This document shows, piece after piece, positions 1 to 7,201 of a stretch of 64,000 nt of DNA; the stretch's first letter is position 1; each line of letters begins with the position of its first letter. Under the pieces are notes generated by a model. It did no database searches and was not told where the DNA came from. It was given only the letters and a program-made list of their open reading frames with translations. The translations under genes and the position numbers were made by a program. Source of the DNA: CAYYYP01 sp964475985. Its GTDB lineage: Bacteria; Bdellovibrionota; UBA1018; CAYHWW01. Location: contig CAYYYP010000001.1 of the NCBI GenBank assembly GCA_964475985.1, positions 62,001 to 126,000 of the forward strand. Direction: 5' to 3'.

Positions 1-1
1 T

Positions 2-2077
2 ATTTTATTTATAACGCCCGAATCCCTAGCGCTTATGATCACCCATGCTGGCTGGCGGGATAGATTTCAAAATCTGAAAGCTATCGTTTTGGATGAATAC
101 CATGAACTCTTAAGCACCAAACGCGGAAGTCTACTTGAACTAACGCTTACGCAAATACGCAGTGCTGCTCCCAGCGCTAAAACTTGGGCGGTTTCCGCCA
201 CCATTGAAAACCCAGAGCTTGCCGTCCAGGTTGCCACTGGCGTTACGGACCGCGAAATCAAACCCATAATCGTGCGGAGCCAAAACCCTCGGCGAATTTC
301 CGTAGAAAGTATTCCGGTAAGCGAGGGAAAAACCATCGCTTGGTTTGGTCACTACGGCCTTAACCGAGCCCCCGAAGTAGCCGCACTACTGGATGAATCA
401 AAAAGTACGTTGATTTTTACCAATACCCGCGGCCAAGCCGAGCGCTGGCATTCGACCCTCTTAGAATTGAAACCAGAATGGCAAAATAAACTTGGTTTGC
501 ATCATGGCTCGCTGAGCCGCGAAGAGCGCGAACGAGTCGAGAACGGAGTTAAGGAAGGAACCCTTCCCTTCGTCATCGCAACCTCAAGCCTTGATCTTGG
601 CGTTGATTTTCCATCAGTAGAACAAGTGATCCAAATCGGTTCGGTAAAAGGGTTGGCGAGAGCAATTCAGCGTGCCGGGCGCGCATTTCACCGCCCGAAT
701 GAAGCAACGAAATTAACCGTCTGCCCCACTCAATTCCTTGAATACCTAGAAGTAGCGGCGCTTAAAAAAGCTTTGACCACGAATGAAGTAGAGTCCCGCT
801 ATCCCTTGAAGCAACCCTTAGATGTCCTCGTGCAATTTGTCCTTAATTCTGCCCTCGCGGAAGGCTTTGACGGTGAGGCGTTGTTGCGCCGAATAAGAAC
901 CGCTTACTCGTTTCAGAATCTCACGGAAGAAGAATTTTCTTGGATCCTAAATTTTGTAACTACGGGTGGCTTAACCCTTAAAGCCTATCCACGTTATCGC
1001 AAATTAGTGCAAAACCTTGACGGCCGTTTTCACTTCGCAGGTCCTGACTTAGCCAGGCTTCACCGATTCAACATTGGCACCATCGTAGGTGAGCAAGGGG
1101 TCCAGGTTCAATTTTTAAACGGCTCCGCTCTGGGTCAGATGGATGAAGGATTCATCGGTAAATTACGTAAAGGTGACACGTTTAATTTCGCAGGTAAAAA
1201 CCTTCAACTCGTTATCCTTAAAGATGCGAAGGCCTACGTAAGACTTGCAAAAACAAAGGTCACCGTGCCCACCGTTTGGGGTGGCCAAGCCTTGCCTTTA
1301 AGTGAAATTCTCTCAAAAGAAATCCGTTTGATTTTGGACGAAGCTAGAGACTCTTTTCCTACCAATTCAACGGAAGCTAGCGCGCTGTCCCAAGCCTTCG
1401 AAATTCAGAGGCGTCTTTCAAAAATTCCTGCACTAAACCAAACCTTAGTGGAAAGAATCAAAACCCGAGAAGGGCATCACCTTTTTATTTACACTTGGCA
1501 AGGCCGCTCGGTGAACGAAGGCTTAGGGCACCTGCTCGCCTACCGCCTCGGAAAAATCGCACCCAATACCATAGCCATTTCGGCCAATGACCACGGTTTT
1601 GAATGCCTGGGTACGAACCCTTTTCCAGAGGATGAAATTCTCAAACAAGTTTTTCGTTTAGAAAACGTAGCCCACGACATTGAACAATCCCTGAATTTTA
1701 CGGAACTGGCTAAAAGGGCCTTCCGGGAAATCGCTCGGATCTCCGGCCTAGTTCAGCAGTGGCCAACGCATCAGCGTGGTACCATGAAGCATTTGCAAAC
1801 CAGTGCTTCACTTTTGTTTGATGTTTTTCGGGAACACGAGCCGAATCATTTCCTCTTGCGGGAAGCCTTTCAGGAAGTCAAACGTCGGCAACTGGAGCTG
1901 CCACGCTTGCAGCGGGTGCTCGGTGAAATTGAAAAAAGTGAAATTCTCATCGAAAATCCAAAAAGACTAACGCCCTTTGCTTTCCCACTTTTTGTGGAGC
2001 GCATCAGATCCCGCGTCTCCACCGAAAGTCTAGCCCATCGCATCGAGCGGATGCAAAAGGAGCTTTTCGCAGCATGA
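2..2077 (+). CDS. Ligase-associated DEXH-box DNA helicase, C-terminal part (5' end outside window)
   Basis: This SF2 helicase of the Lhr-like, ligase-associated DNA damage response type unwinds DNA with ATP in the cytoplasm. The frame is open to the left edge, reading ILFITPESLAL before the first ATG at 35, so helicase motifs upstream (Walker A) are missing only because the window starts inside the gene. Visible motifs are the DEAH-equivalent LDEYHELLSTKRG, SATIENP (motif III), FTNTRGQAERW (motif IV), ATSSLDLGVDFPSV (motif V) and QRAGRAFHR (motif VI), followed by about 400 residues of winged-helix and accessory region as in this family. The DEYHELL..KRG form is characteristic of the ligase-associated subfamily rather than of Lhr itself. 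Its stop overlaps the start of pdeM by 4 nt (ATGA), so the two are translationally coupled. The partner exonuclease and ATP-dependent ligase of this cassette would be expected just upstream. Confidence 0.9.
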   Translation: MLFITPESLALMITHAGWRDRFQNLKAIVLDEYHELLSTKRGSLLELTLTQIRSAAPSAKTWAVSATIENPELAVQVATGVTDREIKPIIVRSQNPRRISVESIPVSEGKTIAWFGHYGLNRAPEVAALLDESKSTLIFTNTRGQAERWHSTLLELKPEWQNKLGLHHGSLSREERERVENGVKEGTLPFVIATSSLDLGVDFPSVEQVIQIGSVKGLARAIQRAGRAFHRPNEATKLTVCPTQFLEYLEVAALKKALTTNEVESRYPLKQPLDVLVQFVLNSALAEGFDGEALLRRIRTAYSFQNLTEEEFSWILNFVTTGGLTLKAYPRYRKLVQNLDGRFHFAGPDLARLHRFNIGTIVGEQGVQVQFLNGSALGQMDEGFIGKLRKGDTFNFAGKNLQLVILKDAKAYVRLAKTKVTVPTVWGGQALPLSEILSKEIRLILDEARDSFPTNSTEASALSQAFEIQRRLSKIPALNQTLVERIKTREGHHLFIYTWQGRSVNEGLGHLLAYRLGKIAPNTIAISANDHGFECLGTNPFPEDEILKQVFRLENVAHDIEQSLNFTELAKRAFREIARISGLVQQWPTHQRGTMKHLQTSASLLFDVFREHEPNHFLLREAFQEVKRRQLELPRLQRVLGEIEKSEILIENPKRLTPFAFPLFVERIRSRVSTESLAHRIERMQKELFAA

Positions 2078-2730
2078 GTGCTTCGTCTTTAGAAATTACC
2101 GTGCGCGGTGAACCATTTGAACTTTTATCCGAGGGCGCACTTTTATATCCGGCAAAAAAAATTTTGGCGGTGGCGGATTTTCATTTGGGAAAATCTGAAA
2201 CCTTTGGACGTTATGGCCTTGCCCTTCCCCCTCAGGCGCAAAAAAATGATCTTAAAAAATTAAGTGACCTCCTAAAGCAGCACGATATTGAGCGCCTCCT
2301 ATTTCTAGGTGACCTCGTCCATTCCAAGTTAGGCCTTACCCCCGAACTACAAACGGAATTCATTGAAGAACTCGCGCCCTTCAAGGGGGACATTCACCTC
2401 CTTGCCGGAAACCATGACCGTGGCCTAGTGAAACAATGGCCAAAGGCCTGGGAAAGAATTTCGGTTTTGCCTGAGTGGAAAGAGGGAGCTTTTCTATTTC
2501 GCCACGAACCGCAAGCGGCGGCCGAGTTTGTCTGGGCGGGCCATGTTCACCCTTGCGTAAAATTAAAGTCAGGCCCTGACTACTTGCGCCTAAGGACATT
2601 TGTAATCGACGAAAATTTAGGCCTTTTACCGGCATTTTCTAGCCTTGCCGGGGGATTTGACCTTCCGAAAACGCCAGAAAAAAAATTCTACGCACTTGGC
2701 GAAAACCAAGTTTTTGAGATTAGAGGATGA
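2074..2730 (+). CDS. pdeM: Ligase-associated DNA damage response metallophosphoesterase PdeM
   Basis: This calcineurin-like metallophosphoesterase of 218 residues is the nuclease member of the ligase-associated repair cassette. The metal-binding motifs appear in order: DFHLGK (D-x-H, near residue 35), GDLVHSK (GD-x-x-H), LLAGNHDRGL (GNHD) and GHVHPCV (GHxH). The motif order and size match the family. Its ATG overlaps the stop of the upstream helicase by 4 nt, which supports both the start and a shared role in DNA end processing with an ATP-dependent ligase. The nuclease activity is known from the family and is not shown by the sequence alone. Confidence 0.9.
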   Translation: MSASSLEITVRGEPFELLSEGALLYPAKKILAVADFHLGKSETFGRYGLALPPQAQKNDLKKLSDLLKQHDIERLLFLGDLVHSKLGLTPELQTEFIEELAPFKGDIHLLAGNHDRGLVKQWPKAWERISVLPEWKEGAFLFRHEPQAAAEFVWAGHVHPCVKLKSGPDYLRLRTFVIDENLGLLPAFSSLAGGFDLPKTPEKKFYALGENQVFEIRG

Positions 2731-2735
2731 GCAGA

Positions 2736-2762
2736 TTGACAGCCCACGTCTCGCTCTATAAG
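2736..2762 (+). promoter_or_regulatory. Sigma-70 type promoter giving a near-leaderless transcript
   Basis: A perfect -35 TTGACA lies at 2736-2741 and a -10 TATAAG at 2757-2762, with a short 15-bp spacer. The ATG of the next gene is only 8 nt past the -10, so transcription should start at or just before it. No Shine-Dalgarno sequence is present. The short spacer lowers confidence. Confidence 0.45.
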
Positions 2763-2770
2763 CCGCTAGT

Positions 2771-3457
2771 ATGGGTAGCCAAGGCAGAATTGTTCTTTTC
2801 CTGATCGGTCTTTTTTTATTTAAGTCCACACCCTTTGCGTTTGCCGATGCGGGCACCATCTCGGAGATTCGCACGGCCCTTGAAGAAATTGCGCCTAGGC
2901 TCCCGGTTTTGAGTGCCAACGATATTCCCTTTCGTGGCACCCACGGACACTTTGCGCAAAACCTCGCCGATACCCTTTGGTATCAAATGATCGATGGCGA
3001 TGCAGGAGCCTATTTAAATCCCCGCCTAGAAATCTTAAGGCTCGCCGGAATCGAAATTTTCTACGGGATTCATGTTGGAAATGAATACCCCAGCAGTCGT
3101 CCTAGGATTTGCTTTAAAGGTTCTCGTGAAACAGCTTTAAGTTTATTGAGAGATCTCATTGCCGGACCGGGAGTTTTTAATTTCCTTCATTCAACTCAGT
3201 TTGCCTCCCTGGAATTTGAATTCGGAAAAACTCACGTGGAAATTTCGGCGATCCATTTAGTTTCCGAGTTTTATCGAAGCTCGGACAGCACCCAGAGGCC
3301 CGGTGGCGATTACATGGCGGTGCTTGGTGTTCCGTTCAATGACTACTCTGCCTCGAATGGACGAAATTATTACTCGGCCAATTCCGATGAAAGGGCGTTT
3401 TTAGCTGATGTTTCGGCGGCTTTGATGGCGGCACAGGGTTGCGAGGGCGACCTTTAA
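2771..3457 (+). CDS. Exported protein of unknown function
   Basis: This 228-residue protein is not recognised. The N-terminus has a short charged start, a hydrophobic stretch (IVLFLIGLFLF) and a likely signal peptidase site after AFA at about residue 25, so export is predicted. The mature part is mixed alpha/beta with no transmembrane segment and two cysteines, one in RICFKG and one near the C-terminus. It follows pdeM by 40 nt but has its own promoter-like sequence and no ribosome binding site. The cargo looks unrelated to DNA repair. It begins a run of exported proteins that reaches to about 15.4 kb. Confidence 0.75.
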   Translation: MGSQGRIVLFLIGLFLFKSTPFAFADAGTISEIRTALEEIAPRLPVLSANDIPFRGTHGHFAQNLADTLWYQMIDGDAGAYLNPRLEILRLAGIEIFYGIHVGNEYPSSRPRICFKGSRETALSLLRDLIAGPGVFNFLHSTQFASLEFEFGKTHVEISAIHLVSEFYRSSDSTQRPGGDYMAVLGVPFNDYSASNGRNYYSANSDERAFLADVSAALMAAQGCEGDL

Positions 3458-3550
3458 GTTCTTGCCGCTGGTAATGATGGCAAAGCCGTAAAATGGGGCC
3501 TCACTTCCTTTCACTTTCATTGCATTTTGAATGTGTTAAGCGTTTCTCAA

Positions 3551-5566
3551 ATGAAAAGCGTAAGCCTTAATCAACTAAAATACTTTAGTTTCGTACTTCT
3601 ACTTTTTTGCCAGCCCTCAAGCGGTATCACTCCCCGAGGTTCAAATTTTTCTGTCGATGACCATGCGCACTGCAACGGCGCCATGGGCGGCAAAACCGAA
3701 GCCCACGCAAAGCTTTCGGATGCAGAAAAAGCTCGCAGAAGACTTGAGCGTTTAACGCTTGATTTGATCCTAGAGCGCTTAGTTCTGAATCCTACGGATC
3801 AGTTTCAGGGCGGAGGGCTAGAAAAAGTTCCCGAAAGTCATGTGCGAACGATTCGTGAATTAGGCGGCGGAAAAAACTACAGTGAATTTCACTTTGATAA
3901 CCTTCCGGCCTTAAGGGAGCTCGCCGAAGCCTTTCAGATCTTTCTTTCTTTAAGTCCTGACCTCAGTGCCCAGGGCATCATGACTTTATTAAGGCAGACG
4001 ATTCCAAATCTGGACAGCGCCCAAGTTGGCTTAGCCAGTGACCTTGCCGCAGCACAAACCTCGGCCCAAAAGGTCGATAAAATTATGGCTACATTTTCTA
4101 TGTGGGATGCTGGCCCCTATGCTGTATTGCGTGCCCTTCTTTTGAAGGTTCAGGAAAAACTTGAGACTTTAAGCGAAACATCGACAGATTTCGAAGTGCA
4201 ACGTGATCGTGCGGATTTCTTAAGTTTACGTACACGATTGCTTCATATTTTTTTAGCGGCTCAAGCGCGGGCAAACCCAGGGTCAGAATCTAGCACTAGC
4301 CCTAGGCTTTTTGTTTCCTCAAGGCTTGTGCCCTCTCATTCCTTGAACATGCCTTTGCCTGCACTAGAAGGAACTAGTAGGCATTCCTGGATGGATCCAA
4401 CCATCAAAATCGATTTGCGGTTTTCAGAAGATGGCCAAAACCTTACGGCCCTGGGTCATTCACGCCTTCCTTACGACTCACCAGATTGGATCCCTATTTT
4501 TTTAAGTCATGTTGGGTCGCAGCCACAAACTCGCGTTAAACCAAAACTTACCGTTCTACATTCAAGCATGGCAACGGAGCAGTTTTTCTTAGACCCTAGA
4601 GGCCGCCTTTGGAGAGCCGGGCCCAAATACGAGGGTATCGCTCCCGTCACTCAGTATGTTCTGTCATTATACGAAATGGAACGGCGACCGAAACAAACGA
4701 GGCGGCCTAAGGAAACTATTCTTATTGACCTTAGAAACCCCTACACGCAACGCGAGGATTTAAAACCGTTCTCTGCGGAAATCGCGGCAGTCCGTGGTGG
4801 CGGATTCAAAAAATCCTATGGCAGAGTATTTTCATCGGCCGATCGAACAAAGCAGGTCTACTCCCTGCACTTTAATCCATATTCACTCGGTTCAGCTTCT
4901 GCTAATTTAGCCTGGGCCCTAACTTGGGATGCGGCGAACGACACCTATACTACCCAAGCCATGGTCGCTCCCTCTCCCAGCCTAATGTCCGATCAATGGG
5001 AAGCCCACGGAGAAATTACGGGCCAGACGCTTCGGTATCAACGCATGCGTGACACTGAACCGAAGTTCCAAGGTTTTCCCTCGGGAACGTTGGAAAATAT
5101 TTTTCCGCTTCCCGACCGAACATTGAATCTGCAGTCGGTGGCAGTGTCCGCTGACTTAAAACATACTCTAAGATCCCTAGCGGATGCCTATCGCCAAAGG
5201 CCTTTTCGTTTAGAATATTTTGACGCTCCCGAGGAAGGTGAAGTTGATTCTAATCTAGTGGCAATCCTAGAAACGAAAGTACCCATTGCGTGGCTTAGGC
5301 AACCTATCATGGCGCCCCAAGGCGATATCTCTATTACCTTGCCGGAAAACGACCGTAGTAGGCCCATTTTTCCTGAGCTCAATAAAGTTGTGGTTTACGG
5401 CATCAACCGGGTGGATCAAACCATCATTAAAATGCAGGAATTGGATTGGGATGCCGGCGACATCGTCATTACGGCGACCTTTAGTCCCGACGGCGAGCGC
5501 GTCGCCATCATGGGACTCTCCGGTCGAGTGCAAGTTTACGACGTAGTTCGAAACGGCTCTCAATAA
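3551..5566 (+). CDS. Large exported protein of unknown function with a C-terminal beta-propeller-like strand
   Basis: The protein has 671 residues from the ATG at 3551. A TTG 24 nt upstream (3527) is an alternative, and neither start has a clear ribosome binding site. The ATG start gives a compact signal peptide (MKSVSLNQ, then YFSFVLLLFC). A lipoprotein site at that Cys is possible but poor. An alpha-helical region follows (about residues 60-260, rich in Leu and Glu). The C-terminal half is beta-rich, and its last segment, TFSPDGERVAIMGLSGRVQVYD, reads like one WD40 blade. Only one such blade is evident, so a full propeller is not established. Function is unknown. It has the same orientation as the gene at 2771 and converges on the esterase gene, with only 30 nt between them. 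Confidence 0.75.
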   Translation: MKSVSLNQLKYFSFVLLLFCQPSSGITPRGSNFSVDDHAHCNGAMGGKTEAHAKLSDAEKARRRLERLTLDLILERLVLNPTDQFQGGGLEKVPESHVRTIRELGGGKNYSEFHFDNLPALRELAEAFQIFLSLSPDLSAQGIMTLLRQTIPNLDSAQVGLASDLAAAQTSAQKVDKIMATFSMWDAGPYAVLRALLLKVQEKLETLSETSTDFEVQRDRADFLSLRTRLLHIFLAAQARANPGSESSTSPRLFVSSRLVPSHSLNMPLPALEGTSRHSWMDPTIKIDLRFSEDGQNLTALGHSRLPYDSPDWIPIFLSHVGSQPQTRVKPKLTVLHSSMATEQFFLDPRGRLWRAGPKYEGIAPVTQYVLSLYEMERRPKQTRRPKETILIDLRNPYTQREDLKPFSAEIAAVRGGGFKKSYGRVFSSADRTKQVYSLHFNPYSLGSASANLAWALTWDAANDTYTTQAMVAPSPSLMSDQWEAHGEITGQTLRYQRMRDTEPKFQGFPSGTLENIFPLPDRTLNLQSVAVSADLKHTLRSLADAYRQRPFRLEYFDAPEEGEVDSNLVAILETKVPIAWLRQPIMAPQGDISITLPENDRSRPIFPELNKVVVYGINRVDQTIIKMQELDWDAGDIVITATFSPDGERVAIMGLSGRVQVYDVVRNGSQ

Positions 5567-5596
5567 AATAACTTTATTCTGAAACGCCGCTAAACA

Positions 5597-6715
5597 TTAT
5601 CTGCGCTCGCCAAAAAAGCTTCGCAAAATGGCGCTCGTTCCGTTGCGCCACGCGTGCCAGGAATGGTGGGCAGGGGTAATATGAAAGTCCACTTCAAAAC
5701 CCAATCTTTGGGCTAACGCAAACGTGTCTGCGTTGAAGTCTTTCATAGTCTGTGTTTCAAAAGCGCCAACATCTAAATAAATGCGGAGGTCCTTGGCCCC
5801 GGGGTGGTCCAAAGCGAACCGCTCAAAACGTGGCCAAATATGGGCCAGTTTGTCTGGGTACCAGACGGATCCTGATTGGCTTGCAACGTTTCCAAAAACC
5901 TCGGGATGCTCAAGCGCGATAAATAGTGAAGCTAAACCCCCCATGGATGGGCCCATGATGAGTCTATCGTTTTTAGTGATCTTTAGACCAAGGCGCGCTT
6001 CAACGCTGCTCACTACGTTCTTAGCGACAAAATCTGAATATGCGCGCGCAAGTCCATACTCGGCAATTCGGTTTCGGTGAGGAATGAGAACGCCAATGAT
6101 AATGGGCAACGACTGATCTAAAGATAAGTTCGCAAGCAAAGTTTTAATTTGCCCGTGCTCGCGGTACTCAGTTCCATCTTGCAAATAGACGACTGCTACT
6201 TTTCGGTTAGGATCTAAAACAGGTGGGTGCACTATAGTAACCGGCCGCGTAATTCCACCGGGGCCTTCGCCTGCTTCAGACACACTCACTTCGGTTTCAT
6301 TCCATGCCGGAGTATTCCCGGTTGAACTCAATGCCTCATCCGCACTTTTGGCCCTGACCGTCAGTAAAGAATTGCACACCCCCGCATCGGCATCTTGCAT
6401 GGGATTCTCCGGATCTGCGGTCCATTCTCCGTTCACCAAATACTTATAATGAATTTTACCGATCCACGGCGTCGGAAAGCTAACGGAATACTTTCCAGGC
6501 GAAACTTCCGGCATGCGCACGGCATGGGGATCCCACTTCCAGATTTCACTCGTAAGATAAACTTGTTGCCCGGAAACCCCAGTATTCAACGTGAAACTGA
6601 TGCCTTCGGCGAAGGATCTGGGGGCAAAGAAAATTGAAAAAAGAAAAAGAAGGATGGAAAGTTGAAACAAGTGCCGGAAGCGGCGATCTTTAGCTCTACC
6701 CTTCATTTCACCCAT
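5597..6715 (-). CDS. Exported esterase of the enterochelin esterase/EsterD type with an N-terminal glycan-binding-like domain
   Basis: This is an alpha/beta hydrolase of about 372 residues. The ATG at 6715 is preferred over a TTG at 6739 because a GGGGGG run lies 3 nt upstream. A signal peptide (LSILLFLFSIFFA, cut after SFA) is followed by an Ig-like E-set domain resembling CBM48/AMPK glycogen-binding modules. That domain shows WKWDPHAVRM, W-x-GKIHYKYLVNGEW and DPENP. The catalytic domain then has VAVVYLQDGTEY, the nucleophile elbow GPSMGGLASL and the likely acid/His region DVGAFET..HHSWHAW near the C-terminus. Family members hydrolyse ester bonds, including acyl or feruloyl esters on sugars and trilactone siderophores. 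No siderophore genes are nearby, so a carbohydrate ester is the more likely substrate (inference). Confidence 0.82.
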   Translation of the reverse strand: MGEMKGRAKDRRFRHLFQLSILLFLFSIFFAPRSFAEGISFTLNTGVSGQQVYLTSEIWKWDPHAVRMPEVSPGKYSVSFPTPWIGKIHYKYLVNGEWTADPENPMQDADAGVCNSLLTVRAKSADEALSSTGNTPAWNETEVSVSEAGEGPGGITRPVTIVHPPVLDPNRKVAVVYLQDGTEYREHGQIKTLLANLSLDQSLPIIIGVLIPHRNRIAEYGLARAYSDFVAKNVVSSVEARLGLKITKNDRLIMGPSMGGLASLFIALEHPEVFGNVASQSGSVWYPDKLAHIWPRFERFALDHPGAKDLRIYLDVGAFETQTMKDFNADTFALAQRLGFEVDFHITPAHHSWHAWRNGTSAILRSFFGERR

Positions 6716-6753
6716 TATCCCCCCGTTCCCCAAACGCAAGATAATGAGAGTGG

Positions 6754-6784
6754 TTCACTTGGGCAAGGGCCCTAGAGTTATAAT
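6754..6784 (+). promoter_or_regulatory. Promoter of the small exported gene at 6829
   Basis: A perfect -10 TATAAT lies at 6779-6784. The best -35 choices are TTCACT at 6754-6759 (19-bp spacer) or CACTTG at 6756-6761 (17-bp spacer). A good ribosome binding site, TTAGGAAA, lies 7 nt before the ATG at 6829, so this leader looks functional. Confidence 0.5.
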
Positions 6785-6828
6785 TTCTGCGGTTTGATCT
6801 GCACGCCGGTGCATGTTAGGAAACCGCG

Positions 6829-7201
6829 ATGAGACGAGCCTTACGCGGTGCACATTTTATATTTTTTATTTTATTTTGCATGGCCCTGGCAAATATCACG
6901 CAGGCGCTAGAAATTGACGTAGGCCATCTCTCAACTCACCAAACTGAAGAGGCGCAGGGTGATCCCACCTCCGATGATTATGTTCCATACGTTCTATGGC
7001 CCGACTTTGGATCGCGCATTCATAGACCACGTACATAAACGGTTTAAAGATATACCAAACGAGAAAACATTTTTTTACAAAACCTACTGGGGACTTCCGA
7101 TCGACCCCGCTTTTCAAAACATGCGAGTCGAACAAATTTTAAGGTTTGCCGACAACGAAGGATTTTTGGGAGTTCGGCCCGCCTGCGAGGCACTACTCTA
7201 A
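6829..7201 (+). pseudogene. Small exported protein gene, apparently split by a +1 frameshift
   Basis: The gene starts well: TATAAT promoter, ribosome binding site and a signal peptide (FIFFILFCMALANITQALE). The first frame then stops at 7038 after 69 codons. The next frame is open from 6923 to 7201 and continues with a protein-like sequence (FYGPTLDRAFIDHVHKRF, then FFYKTYWGLPIDPAFQ). The total span of 373 nt is 3x124+1, which is what one extra base would give. The most likely slip is around 6990-7015, where both frames are open. Read as one product it would be about 124 residues, exported and of unknown function. The alternatives are a genuine 69-residue peptide or an assembly error. The 3' end overlaps the stop of the helicase on the other strand by 4 nt. 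Confidence 0.45.
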
